From assembly GCF_025961315.1 (NCBI RefSeq), contig NZ_JAOQNK010000001.1, forward strand, positions 1,302,001 to 1,366,000: DNA of 64,000 nt, written 5' to 3'. The notes under the pieces were generated by a model, which saw nothing but the letters and a program-made list of their open reading frames with translations, was not told where the DNA came from and made no database searches. Both the position numbers and the translations under genes were made by a program. Within the stretch, counting starts at the first letter, position 1. The number at the start of each line of letters is the position of its first letter. This document shows, piece after piece, positions 47,008 to 56,584 of this stretch. Source of the stretch: Sphingobacterium kitahiroshimense. Lineage in GTDB: Bacteria > Bacteroidota > Bacteroidia > Sphingobacteriales > Sphingobacteriaceae.

Positions 47008-47697
47008 ATGAAACAATTAGTAACATTTTTAGCACTCCTACTTGTGCACGTTTTGGTTTTTTCACAAACGGAGCATAAAATCTTTTATGACAATGGAAAT
47101 CTTAAACAAGTTGGACAATTCGATGCGAATGGAAATTGCACTGGAGAATGGAAATATTATGGATATAGTGGTAAGCTGGAAAAAGTTGGTAATTTTCTAA
47201 ACCAACAACAAATTGGAGAATGGTTTTTCTATATAGACGGCTATCTGTATAATATTGCAAACTATAAAGATGGTGTAATACAAACAGACAATTGGTATCA
47301 CAAAAACGGTAAAACATTGGCTTTGGGACAATATAAAGATGGAAAAAAAACTGGAAAATGGAAATTTTACCAAGAAAGTGGCGCATTAAAACAGATTGAA
47401 AGGTATAAAGATGGAAAAGAAGACGGAAATTGGGTATGGTTTTATAGCAATAACCAAATCGCATGCAGAGGGAAATATAAAAAAGGATTGAAAATGAAAG
47501 TATGGAGATGGTATTATGAGAACGGAAACTTAAAAAATGTAAGCAATTATGTAAACGGAAAAAGAAATGGTCAATGGAAATGGTACAACGAAAACGGAGT
47601 GTTATTAGAAATGGGACAATTTAAAAGCGGTGATAAAAGAGGGCAATGGAAACTCTACAACGAAAACGGTTATTTGACAGAAACAAGAAACTACTAG
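47008..47697 (+). CDS. Secreted MORN-2 repeat protein (YwqK-like)
   Basis: 229 residues with a signal peptide (LVTFLALLLVHVLVFSQ). The rest is about eight imperfect repeats of 23-25 residues of the MORN-2 type, with the recurring pattern YYENGNLKxVxxYxxGKxxGxWKWY (e.g. WYHKNGKTLALGQYKDGKKTGKWKFY). Such proteins are widely annotated as YwqK-family antitoxins, but that name rests on one system. An exported copy without a toxin next to it is more likely an envelope scaffold. It stands alone on the plus strand. Confidence 0.85.
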   Translation: MKQLVTFLALLLVHVLVFSQTEHKIFYDNGNLKQVGQFDANGNCTGEWKYYGYSGKLEKVGNFLNQQQIGEWFFYIDGYLYNIANYKDGVIQTDNWYHKNGKTLALGQYKDGKKTGKWKFYQESGALKQIERYKDGKEDGNWVWFYSNNQIACRGKYKKGLKMKVWRWYYENGNLKNVSNYVNGKRNGQWKWYNENGVLLEMGQFKSGDKRGQWKLYNENGYLTETRNY

Positions 47698-48201
47698 AAA
47701 TGTCTAAATTTTAGGCAATATCTACCACATTGGCAGTAATACTTGACTTGACGAACCACGGTTAAATCCAAATAAAAGGAAAAGAAGAGATTAAAACAAT
47801 AAAATTTTCTTTTACTTTTTACGTTAGTAAACACATAATATAAACCCTTTCCATAAGTTTCATGGCTGAAAACTACTGTTCAAACTTCTATGTTTACTCC
47901 TGCTATGGAATAATCAGACGACATAACTACCAGATCGTGACCAATAGCTAGCTTTTCTATAAAACTCAAACTTTAATGCTGGTTGGAGCAATTGTTGAAT
48001 CAAACGTAGGTTAAAAGAATAATTGTCGAAACTATATCTCCTCCCCTTAATCACTCTATTGGTATGCCCAATTAAAATAGAGACTTATTCAAACATAAAT
48101 TGATTAAATCGCCACAGAAATAAGCAATCTTCCTACAAATATCAATTAGGTCTTATGTATTGATCGACTTATGAGTAGTTTAAGAGAAAATTTTAAAAAT
48201 T
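47698..48201. other. Intergenic region, nothing recognised
   Basis: About 500 bases with stops in all frames. The final 100 bases should contain the promoter of the peptide gene that follows. I see no relic or RNA gene. Confidence 0.4.
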
Positions 48202-48423
48202 ATGAAATCAATTGAAAATTTAACAAAATTCGAGCTCGGACAAGGTGAAGAGCAAACTATACAAGGAGGATTCAATCCAATGGGTGGAATCTCGTTATCA
48301 TTTTCACCTGCTCAAGGAGGAGAAAGTGGCGGTACAATCGGTGTGTACTTAAATGGAAGCCATATTTCAAACACATACTTTTTTACCGAACACAATTGGG
48401 TATATACTAGTAGCTATATGTAG
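48202..48423 (+). CDS. Double-glycine-leader peptide precursor
   Basis: 73 residues. The N-terminus MKSIENLTKFEL followed by GQGEEQTIQGG is a Bacteroidota-type double-glycine leader (cleavage after Gly23), as in natural-product precursors of the TIGR04149 kind and bacteriocin-like peptides exported by peptidase-containing ABC transporters. The 50-residue core is rich in Gly, Ser and aromatic residues (FNPMGGISLSFSPAQGGESG, ending in NWVYTSSYM) and contains no Cys, so lanthionine-type modification is unlikely. No peptidase-ABC transporter or modifying enzyme is in the window, so it is an orphan. A perfect 28-bp hairpin follows five bases after the stop. Confidence 0.75.
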   Translation: MKSIENLTKFELGQGEEQTIQGGFNPMGGISLSFSPAQGGESGGTIGVYLNGSHISNTYFFTEHNWVYTSSYM

Positions 48424-48428
48424 GCAAT

Positions 48429-48486
48429 AATGAAATCAATTTTCCGAAATTAAAACGAGTTTTAATTTCGGAAAATTGATTTCATT
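48429..48486. terminator. Perfect 28-bp palindrome after the peptide gene
   Basis: The arms 48429-48456 and 48459-48486 are exact reverse complements around two central bases. It acts at least as a strong transcript end or stabiliser. Both arms contain ATGAAATCAATT or its complement, identical to the first 12 bases of the peptide gene (48202-48213), so the 3' arm can also pair with the start codon region of the same mRNA. Confidence 0.8.
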
Positions 48487-48619
48487 GTATTTAACCACTT
48501 CAAAAATGCTCATTCAATGGAGTTTAGAACTATATCCATAAATACCTTATGATGAACAGTTGATATGAGCAACAAACATTTAAATCCAATTTATTGTATT
48601 TTTAAGGTTTTCGCAAGTA

Positions 48620-49081
48620 CTAATCTGTGAACAAGATATTACTGACTATCTTATTTTTCACTTTTTTATATTCGAACGTTCCTCCAGCACCACTTTGTGA
48701 TGTGTACGATAGGCTATCGGCACTCCAAACAAAATCTTCTGATTTAAAAAGCAAAGCAAACAATTTTTTTATTTCTGAAACTTCTGTAAACGGAATCGTT
48801 AACTGATAAGAGCTTACGCCAACTGGACATTCTTTTTGACTATAACTTATTCGATTTTTAAATTGCTGTGAAAAATCACATTTTTCTCACAAAATTTTTT
48901 GAGGTCCAATAGTATCGTAATGACAAACAAGGTAGGCATATAATGAGGAATAAGATTTGTGAGATTGTAACCAGTCAATTTTATTCATATCGGGTTTGAC
49001 AAGTACAAATCTTTGATCTTTTGATTGTGCAAATGAAAATTTACATACCAAAAGTAAAGCAATCAAAATTGTTGTCTTCAT
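48620..49081 (-). pseudogene. Secreted protein gene with one in-frame stop
   Basis: A 153-codon frame (signal ILIALLLVCKFSFAQ, then KDQRFVLVKPDMNKIDWLQ) is interrupted only by TGA at 48887-48889, after QKIL. It continues in the same frame as EKCDFSQQFKNRISYSQKEC...TIPFTEVSEIKKLFALLFK...SGAGGTFEYKK to TAG at 48620-48622. The downstream half keeps good coding character. Family unknown. The short 64-residue product would lack most of the domain. Confidence 0.7.
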
Positions 49082-49592
49082 TTAGTTAGGAATTGTATGA
49101 CCAATCTTAAACCCATAATAAATTGTTTCTGTAGAAACTTGAATAGATAAATAGGAAATCTTCATCATCGATATTTTTAATTTAAAGAGCGGTAACTCCA
49201 GGCTTTTAATCTTATTGAAAAGCTGTTGACACTTATAAAATTAATAAATTATTTACGCAAGACCAATTTACGAAAAGATTACTCAAGTTTATTCACCCAA
49301 TCTCCTCTTTATTAATTTGGGACTATACTAAAGATAGGTTGACAATTATATTTTCTTAGCATGGAATGCGAAAAAATGGTGTCTATTAGTGGATAGACAC
49401 TAATGCATTAAAAATTATATTTACAAATGCCTATTACTAAATAAAATCAATACCTTAAGGTATTTAGGGTAGTCCCTATTCTTTTAAAGTAGTATATTAG
49501 GGTGAAAAAATTACAATATCCGGCTTTATGATGAGTACGCTTACAAATTTAGTTTCTGAATAGAAAAACAATTTTATACCTTCGATTGACAG
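49082..49592. other. Intergenic region with one inverted repeat
   Basis: No gene. GTGTCTAT (49379-49386) and ATAGACAC (49393-49400) form an 8-bp stem without a T run. The end of the region should hold the promoter of the glycosyltransferase gene. Confidence 0.45.
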
Positions 49593-51128
49593 ATGGAAAA
49601 GAAACAATATGAAAAAAATATTATCCTAATATGCTTTATTTTGGTCAAATTTCTTATTCAATATTCACTTATTAGCCCAGAATATGAATTGCAAAGAGAT
49701 GAATTTTTGCATATAGATCAGGCAAACCATTTGGCTCTTGGATATTTTTCTGTTCCACCAGTTACGTCCTGGATTTCGTATATAATTAAATTACTTGGAA
49801 ATACTGTTTTTTGGATTAAATTCTTCCCTACACTTTTCGGGGCGTTGACAATTCTCTTGGTCTGGAAAACAATTGAAGAATTAAAAGGGAATCTTTTTGC
49901 GCTTATCTTAGGGGCAAGCTGTGTGACATTTTCAGTACTATTCAGATTAAATACCTTATTTCAACCAAACTCACTAGATGTCCTGTGTTGGACTTCACTG
50001 TCTTATTTCATTATAAAATATTTAAACAGTAATCAGACTAAATGGATATATCTCATTGCATTTACATTTGCGATTGGATTTTTAAATAAATACAATATCA
50101 TTTTCCTTATTTTAGGAATTATTCCCTCTTTACTATTAACAGCTGAAAGGAAAATCTTTCGCAATAAAAACCTTTATTTTGGAATTGGATTAGCTTTCAT
50201 TATAATTTCTCCAAATATAATTTGGCAATTCAATAATCATTTCCCTGTTGTCCATCATCTTCATGAACTTTCAGAGACACAGCTTGTAAATGTGGATCGT
50301 TGGAGTTTCATCCGCTCTCAGTTTCTATTTTTCCCAGGAACTTTGATCGTTGTTTTTTTTGGACTTTTTGCGTTGCTAAAGCAGCAGAAATTCAAAAAAT
50401 ATCGGCTATTCTTTTGGGCATTCTTCATAATAATCTCAATTTTTTTGTTTTTAAAAGCTAAAGATTATTATGCGATTGGAGTTTACCCAATTTATTTTGC
50501 TTTCGGTTCAGTATATATTTCAACTTTATTAGAAAATGAAATTGGTAAAATCTTAAAACCAATATTTATCCTTTTGGTGGTTGTATGTTTCATTCCGATT
50601 TACCGTGTTGCATTTCCTAATAAAAGTCCGGAGTACATTGTCAATCATCCCGATAAATACAGAAAATTTGGAATGTTAACTTGGGAAGATGGAAAAGAGC
50701 ATCAATTACCACAAGATTTCGCAGATATGTTAGGTTGGAAAGAACTTGCCAAAAAAGTGGATAGTGTTTACATGACTATTCCAAACCCAAAAAATACGTT
50801 GATATTATGTGATAATTACGGGCAAGCCGGAGCTATCAATTATTATTCAAAGAAGGGAATCCGTGCTGTAACATTCAATGCAGATTACATCAACTGGTTT
50901 GATTTTGAAACAAAATACTATCATTTAATCCGTATCAAAAATGCTTGGGAGAAAGAAAATGAATGGACAGAAACTTCTCCATATTTTGAAAATGCTTGTA
51001 TTGCAGATTCGATCACGAACAAATATGCTAGAGAATATGGAACAACAATTTTTTCTTTCATGAATGCCAAAATTGATATTAATGAAAGAATAAAAAAAGA
51101 GGTAGAGGAAGTTAAAAACTTCCATTAA
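49593..51128 (+). CDS. GT39/ArnT-like membrane glycosyltransferase
   Basis: 511 residues with ten or more transmembrane helices. The first luminal/periplasmic loop has ELQRDEFLHIDQANHLALGYFSVPP, where the acidic Asp-Glu pair marks the catalytic site of the dolichyl-phosphomannose/polyprenyl-phosphate sugar transferase fold (GT39, ArnT/PMT-like). A C-terminal soluble part (residues about 350-505, ILCDNYGQAGAINYYSKKGI) is typical of Bacteroidota members. It would move a sugar from a polyprenyl-phosphate carrier onto lipid A, a glycan or a protein on the outer face of the inner membrane. No other glycan genes are adjacent. Confidence 0.82.
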   Translation: MEKKQYEKNIILICFILVKFLIQYSLISPEYELQRDEFLHIDQANHLALGYFSVPPVTSWISYIIKLLGNTVFWIKFFPTLFGALTILLVWKTIEELKGNLFALILGASCVTFSVLFRLNTLFQPNSLDVLCWTSLSYFIIKYLNSNQTKWIYLIAFTFAIGFLNKYNIIFLILGIIPSLLLTAERKIFRNKNLYFGIGLAFIIISPNIIWQFNNHFPVVHHLHELSETQLVNVDRWSFIRSQFLFFPGTLIVVFFGLFALLKQQKFKKYRLFFWAFFIIISIFLFLKAKDYYAIGVYPIYFAFGSVYISTLLENEIGKILKPIFILLVVVCFIPIYRVAFPNKSPEYIVNHPDKYRKFGMLTWEDGKEHQLPQDFADMLGWKELAKKVDSVYMTIPNPKNTLILCDNYGQAGAINYYSKKGIRAVTFNADYINWFDFETKYYHLIRIKNAWEKENEWTETSPYFENACIADSITNKYAREYGTTIFSFMNAKIDINERIKKEVEEVKNFH

Positions 51129-51501
51129 AAATCACCGTATTGCAAGAACTAAAATCACGCCAATGCGTGCCATACTTTTACGCATACCGCTGGCTAACTG
51201 CATATCGTTATATACAACACCATGATGCCTTACCCCTCTTGACATAGTGCTGTCACAGACCTTAACTAGTTTTGCGACATAGTAAGCCACTTAAAGTTTG
51301 AAAACACATTACTAAAGCTGATAAATTGTGGTTGCGTATAGATCTGTTTTTAACTTGACCTTCATTGTGAATTCCTTGGTTTTATGTGATATGGTGCTTT
51401 TTACGAATAATAATTTTGATCTGCAGTATTCTAATTGCCATGATTATGTCATGAAACTAATTGTCACAATTTAGTACTATATTTTAATTTATCTTCATTT
51501 C
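51129..51501. other. Intergenic region with a short GC-richer block
   Basis: About 51129-51242 is GC-richer and reads as a 37-codon minus frame (start MSRGVRHHGVVYND) and also as an open plus frame. I cannot tell whether either is a relic. No terminator seen. Confidence 0.35.
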
Positions 51502-51864
51502 ATGAAGCAACTACTAATCGTATTAATCTTATTAATTACACAATCTTGTCAAATAAGCAACCTCGGTAAAAAAGACAACCATGCATTATATATAAATACA
51601 ATTATTCCAGCGTATTCGTCACTAAAAATTTCAACTGAGGACGCCAAGTCTTTTTCGTTTGAGGTGATAATTAAATCTGATAGTCCGATCCATTTAAGAA
51701 CTCATGATACGGAAATTAGCATGGAAAAAGATAATAAATACGCTTTAAATGTTGACGACAGTGAAAGTGTGATATTCAAAAATTTATCAAATCGGAATAG
51801 TGTCATTAAGCTCAAGATTTTCAATCATTCTGCCAAAGTAATGCAAACCATAGATAAATTATAA
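51502..51864 (+). CDS. Small lipoprotein, unknown
   Basis: 120 residues. Signal with lipobox LLITQSCQISN. The mature 100 residues are beta-rich (FSFEVIIKSDSPIHLRTHDTEIS, NSVIKLKIFNHSAKVMQ) and resemble a single small sandwich domain. No family recognised. It is isolated and convergent with the efflux operon. Confidence 0.6.
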   Translation: MKQLLIVLILLITQSCQISNLGKKDNHALYINTIIPAYSSLKISTEDAKSFSFEVIIKSDSPIHLRTHDTEISMEKDNKYALNVDDSESVIFKNLSNRNSVIKLKIFNHSAKVMQTIDKL

Positions 51865-52080
51865 TATGGTTCGAAATTAAAATCAAATATCCTACAACAG
51901 ACTTAAAATTTATGGCATTAAGATGAAATTATTGGTTTACTTGAAATAAAAATAAAGGCCATATTAAGTATTATAATAACCAACGGATACGGATTAATTT
52001 AAATGGAATGAGCCCGATGGAATACCGAGCTCATTATATCAAAAACACTGCGTAAATTAGTCCAGCTTTTTGGGGTCAGT

Positions 52081-52101
52081 CCATAATGATAATCATTATG
52101 G
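52081..52101. terminator. Hairpin behind the RND efflux operon
   Basis: CCATAATGAT and ATCATTATGG around one central base, ten bases past the stop of the adaptor gene. The T-rich side is on the plus strand, so it may work in both directions. A second weaker pair, ATGAGC/GCTCAT, lies near 52008-52035. Confidence 0.6.
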
Positions 52102-52110
52102 CCTTTCTTT

Positions 52111-53202
52111 TTATTTGACGGGAGTGCCATCTGCGATCTCTTCATCTGCTTTACTGAGGAATAACATTGTTGGATTAAGATTCCCAAATATTTCTACCTG
52201 CTCCTCAATACTGCGTCCTTTTTGTACGGGAACACGGCTTGTTTTATTGGCTATAACTGCTATTACAAAACTACCTTCACCTGAAGTGTAAATGGCGGCT
52301 TTGGGTACAACAAAAGTACTATCCTGAGAGGTTAACGGTAACTCGACCTCGGCAACCATACCGGGAAGAAGTTTGTTGTTGGTATTGTTAATGTCAATTT
52401 CAATCCTTTCTGATCTCAATTTACTATCCAGTGCTCCTGACTTGCGTGCAATCTTGCCTGTAAAATATTGTCCTGGCAAGGATTTTACGGTGAACTGCAA
52501 CGGCTGTTCTGCAACAAGGAAGCCCGCATACTGTTCAGGTACAGAAACAGCTAAACGCAGCTTGCTTTGTTGCTGGATTGTCATGATCGGCATTTCCGAA
52601 CCTCTACCTGCCGGTCCTACATACGCACCTTGATTAACATTCCTTGTGGCAATAACACCATCAAATGGAGCGCGTATTTCAAGATAGTTCAGCAGATTCT
52701 GCACTTCCGCATAGGCGGATTTTGCTGCCTGAAATTGGGCATAATCGGCATTCTTTTTCGCCTCTGCCACTTCCAGATCCAATCGAGCTACGGTACCTTC
52801 AACTTTACTGGTTTCAAACAATCTATCATAAGTGCTTTTGGTAGCCGTATAAATGGCCTCTTGCGACTTTAACCTCGATTTTGCAGTTGACAACTGTGAG
52901 CTTAATTCTGGAGCTTCAAGGACAGCTAACAACTGTCCCGCTTGTACCTTACTACCGATATCGACTTTTAAAGCCTGCACATAGCTACTCACTTTGGCAT
53001 AAATTTCAACCTGCTGAAATCCGCTGATTTCTCCCGGTATCTGCATTTTACTTGTTAGTTTTTCCTTAGAAAGTACAAATGTTTCTATTGCTGGACTTTC
53101 TTTAGTTAATTTTTTGCCAGTTTCCTCAGCAGCAGACTGACATCCGGTTAAGTAGGCGAATAAGCCAATCGTGTATAATATTCTTAAGAAATTACTTTTC
53201 AT
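52111..53202 (-). CDS. RND efflux periplasmic adaptor (HlyD/AcrA family)
   Basis: 363 residues with an N-terminal lipoprotein signal (TIGLFAYLTGCQSAAEE). The biotinyl-lipoyl halves flank the hairpin: VEIYAKVSSYVQALKVDIGSKVQAGQLLAVLEAPEL and LEIRAPFDGVIATRNVNQGAYVG. The barrel and membrane-proximal domains follow (VSVPEQYAGFLVAEQPLQFTVKSLPGQYFTGKIARKSGALD). It links the inner-membrane pump to the outer-membrane channel. It is the last gene of the operon, 81 bases after the pump gene. Confidence 0.9.
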   Translation of the reverse strand: MKSNFLRILYTIGLFAYLTGCQSAAEETGKKLTKESPAIETFVLSKEKLTSKMQIPGEISGFQQVEIYAKVSSYVQALKVDIGSKVQAGQLLAVLEAPELSSQLSTAKSRLKSQEAIYTATKSTYDRLFETSKVEGTVARLDLEVAEAKKNADYAQFQAAKSAYAEVQNLLNYLEIRAPFDGVIATRNVNQGAYVGPAGRGSEMPIMTIQQQSKLRLAVSVPEQYAGFLVAEQPLQFTVKSLPGQYFTGKIARKSGALDSKLRSERIEIDINNTNNKLLPGMVAEVELPLTSQDSTFVVPKAAIYTSGEGSFVIAVIANKTSRVPVQKGRSIEEQVEIFGNLNPTMLFLSKADEEIADGTPVK

Positions 53203-53283
53203 CTGTTTAAATTATTGATATGTTTTTAGGCTCTTCAGTATTAATGAACTCATTTACCTCGATTTGAATGAATCATGATGATT

Positions 53284-56200
53284 TCATTTTAAAGGTTTTA
53301 ATGCTGTTATATAATGTTTACTTTCTTCATCTTGCGGATCCAAGGAGATCGACTGCGTGCTACTTTTCTCTTGTATCCAAGCGAATATTAAAGGTAAGAT
53401 AACAAGTACGGCGAAAGTTGAAAACAATAATCCCCCGATTACGGCACGTCCCAGCGGGGAAACTTGCTCCCCACCTTCACCATGTCCAATTGCCATTGGT
53501 AACATTCCGACAATCATAGCCAAACTGGTCATAATAATCGGACGTAGACGAAGTGAAGCCGCCTCTCGTGCCGCAGACAATGCATTTTGATTATGCTTAC
53601 GTATATGTTCTGCGTTCGTGATCAAAAGTACTGCATTGGCGATGGATACCCCTACAGACATGATAATCCCCATATATGACTGCAGGTTAAGTGTTGAACC
53701 CGTCAGTAAAAGCATCAACAGAGATCCAAGTACCACGGCTGGAACTGTTGTTAGGACGACCATTGAAACTTTAAAGGATTGAAAATTTGCCGAAAGCATC
53801 AGAAATATGACTATAATCGCAATTGCTAGGCCTGCCTGTAAACTATCCATTGTTTCGCCCAATACTTTTCCTAATCCAATCTGCTCGACAGAAAGCCCAC
53901 GTGGCAATTCACCTAAAGCGACAATACTGCGCTGTACATCTTTAGAGGCTGTTTTTAGATCGGTATGATCAATATTGGCTGTCACAGAAATGTATGGCAT
54001 AGTGCCTAAGTTATCGTTCTCGCCATAGGTAAATGATGGCGTAATAGTTGCAATATCGCTCAGAATAGGTCGTGAAGAATTTTTTAGCAATGGAATTTCG
54101 CCAATCTCTTTTTCATCTTTCATTTTGTCTATTGGAACCTGAACTTGCACGTTATAAGATAATCCAGCCTTTTCATCAATCCAGGTATTCTTTTCCGTAT
54201 AACGAGAGGATGAAGTCGCGGCAATTAGTGAGCGCGATACCTCTGCAAGGTCAATACCAAGTTGAGCAGCACGTACTCGATCTATAGTAATATCATAGGA
54301 CGGATATTTAATGGACTGTGCCAGTTGAATATCTCTGAAGTATGGTATGGTTTTTAGTTCTTCTATTAGTTTTCCTGCGTATTTTTCATTATTCTTTTTG
54401 TTTTTACCTGCAATCCGTACTTCAACAGGTGTTGGCGAACCTTGGCTTAACACTTTGTCCGTGAGTTCGATCGGCTCAAAAGAAACCTGTACATCTGGAA
54501 GAGCAGTTTTGAGTCGATTCCGATACTCATCGCGGAAGCTATCCATATCGCGGTGGTAATCTTGAAGAGCTATTTGGAAAACAGCTTCATGAGGTCCTGC
54601 CATAAATAAATAGATCGGTGATACAGAGAATTGTCCCGGATGTTGACCGATATAAACAGATGATATGCTAATATGTTCTTTACCCACCAGTTTTTCAAGT
54701 TCTGCTAATGCACGTTTCGCTTTTTCCTCCGTACGTTCAATGCGGGTACCTTCAACGGCCCGTAGGCGCATTTGAAACTGGCTCGAATTCACCTTTGGAA
54801 ACACATCCTGTCCAATGACGGAGAGTAAAATCACCACCAAGCTAATGGATCCAACTAGATATACGATGGTGATGATTTTCTTTTGTTTAAACAGTTGATC
54901 GATCATGTTCATAAACCGATTTCTGAATCTTTCGAACAGACTGATTTTACCATCGTTATTAAAATCTTCGCGTTCGACTAGAATTCGCTTTTGATTTAGC
55001 GTATCTTGCTCAGATTCCACTGAAAGGCCTGTTTCAGCAAATTGCACTTCATCTGCACTCAATCCTTTAGGATTAATCTTATTTGCTCCTACTTTATGAT
55101 GATCTTTCATAAGCCAGTTAGCCATAATGGGTACAAAAGTCTGGGACAATAAGAAGGAGGTGATCATTGAAAAGCCAATGGACAAAGCCAGTGGTAAGAA
55201 TAAAGATCCTGGGATACCTGTCATTGTAAATGCCGGAGCGAATACAGCGAGGATACACAATAAAATCAAAAGCTTCGGAAGCGCTATTTCCTTACAGGCA
55301 TCCCAGATCGCCAATGCTTTGGGTTTTCCCATATCCAAATGTTGATGGATATTCTCTATCGTTACGGTACTTTCGTCAACCAGAATACCAATTGCTAGCG
55401 CCAATCCACTCAGTGACATGAGGTTGATGGTCTGTCCAAATAGTTTTAGGAAGAGTACTCCCGCTATAACAGAAATTGGAATTGTTAAGATAACGATCAA
55501 GGCAGCCCTTCGGTCATCTAAAAATAGTAAAACCATTAATCCGGTAAGAATAGCGCCGATTGCTCCTTCAGTGATTAGACTTTTAACAGAGTTGATAACA
55601 TATACCGATTGGTCAAACTCATAGGATAATTTAACATCTTCGGGCAAGGTATTCTGTATTTTTGGAAGTGCAGCCTTCAAATTTTGTACAACTTCCCAAG
55701 TCGAAGCATCACCAGCCTTGGCAATACTGACATAGACCGATCGTTTTCCATTGACAAGCGCATAGCCTGCAGTAACATCGGCTCCATCCTTCACGCTAGC
55801 GATATCACCCAGATAAAGATTTTGAACACCACCTTTAAAAAGGGGAATTTTCTCAAAATCTTTGACATTACGAATGGTGTTATTAGTTGACGTAATGTAA
55901 TTTTTATCCTTTATACGGACATTTCCCGCTGGTGCAGTCTGGTTATTAAGCTTTAACGCTTCTACGACCTGATCAGGGGTCATGTTGTGGCTACGCATCA
56001 ATTCGGGATCAACATTGACCTCTATTGTCCGCGGACTACCCCCAAATGGTGGTGGGGAAATTAATCCCGGTATGGAGGTGAATGAAGCCCGTACATAAAC
56101 ATTGGCTAGATCCTGTAATTCGTTATTCGACCGCTTATCACTACTAAGTACCAATTGGCCCACAGGAAGTGAAGATGCATCAAACCGAATAATAAAAGGC

Positions 56201-56574
56201 GGTTGTGAACCAGGAGGAAATGAAGCCTGTATCCGGTTGGCGAGTGCGCTCAATTCCGCCGCTGCTTGTGCCATGTTGGTATCTTCGTAATAAGAGATCT
56301 TCATTAAAGTCAAACCTTGAATATTTTTGGTCTCAATCGACTTTACACCATTGGCAAAAAGTAAAATATTAACGTAGTTTTTAGCAAAATAAGACTCCAT
56401 CTGATCTGGAGAATAGCCTCCAAAAGGGTGCGCAATATAAATAACAGGAAGGCCCATTTTGGGTAAAATATCAACCTTAATCGTGCGTACTGCACCTATT
56501 CCAAACACAATAAGACCCATAACCAGCACAAGGATGGATATTGGCTTACGTAAGGCAAAACGTATTAAATTCAT
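53284..56574 (-). CDS. RND efflux pump with an EF-hand-like cytoplasmic loop
   Basis: 1096 residues, inner-membrane proton-driven pump of the AcrB/MdtB type: 12 helices in two homologous halves with large periplasmic domains. Family marks include DILPKMGLPVIYIAHPFGG, TM4 with SGLALAIGILVDESTVTIENI (conserved acidic residue) and TM11 GVSIANAVLLITNAE. The cytoplasmic linker between the halves is long. It contains DFNNDGKISLFE (residues 537-548), a perfect canonical EF-hand loop (D-x-N-x-D-G-x-I-x-x-x-E), which is not a usual part of RND pumps. It follows the TolC gene and precedes the adaptor gene. Confidence 0.92.
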   Translation of the reverse strand: MNLIRFALRKPISILVLVMGLIVFGIGAVRTIKVDILPKMGLPVIYIAHPFGGYSPDQMESYFAKNYVNILLFANGVKSIETKNIQGLTLMKISYYEDTNMAQAAAELSALANRIQASFPPGSQPPFIIRFDASSLPVGQLVLSSDKRSNNELQDLANVYVRASFTSIPGLISPPPFGGSPRTIEVNVDPELMRSHNMTPDQVVEALKLNNQTAPAGNVRIKDKNYITSTNNTIRNVKDFEKIPLFKGGVQNLYLGDIASVKDGADVTAGYALVNGKRSVYVSIAKAGDASTWEVVQNLKAALPKIQNTLPEDVKLSYEFDQSVYVINSVKSLITEGAIGAILTGLMVLLFLDDRRAALIVILTIPISVIAGVLFLKLFGQTINLMSLSGLALAIGILVDESTVTIENIHQHLDMGKPKALAIWDACKEIALPKLLILLCILAVFAPAFTMTGIPGSLFLPLALSIGFSMITSFLLSQTFVPIMANWLMKDHHKVGANKINPKGLSADEVQFAETGLSVESEQDTLNQKRILVEREDFNNDGKISLFERFRNRFMNMIDQLFKQKKIITIVYLVGSISLVVILLSVIGQDVFPKVNSSQFQMRLRAVEGTRIERTEEKAKRALAELEKLVGKEHISISSVYIGQHPGQFSVSPIYLFMAGPHEAVFQIALQDYHRDMDSFRDEYRNRLKTALPDVQVSFEPIELTDKVLSQGSPTPVEVRIAGKNKKNNEKYAGKLIEELKTIPYFRDIQLAQSIKYPSYDITIDRVRAAQLGIDLAEVSRSLIAATSSSRYTEKNTWIDEKAGLSYNVQVQVPIDKMKDEKEIGEIPLLKNSSRPILSDIATITPSFTYGENDNLGTMPYISVTANIDHTDLKTASKDVQRSIVALGELPRGLSVEQIGLGKVLGETMDSLQAGLAIAIIVIFLMLSANFQSFKVSMVVLTTVPAVVLGSLLMLLLTGSTLNLQSYMGIIMSVGVSIANAVLLITNAEHIRKHNQNALSAAREAASLRLRPIIMTSLAMIVGMLPMAIGHGEGGEQVSPLGRAVIGGLLFSTFAVLVILPLIFAWIQEKSSTQSISLDPQDEESKHYITALKPLK

Positions 56575-56584
56575 GCTTTGTTAT

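Noticed and set aside
24242..49081. Stop-codon readthrough or an alternative code to explain the interrupted genes
   Set aside because: The two internal stops are different codons (TAA and TGA), neither has a recoding context I can see, and the other genes use normal stops.
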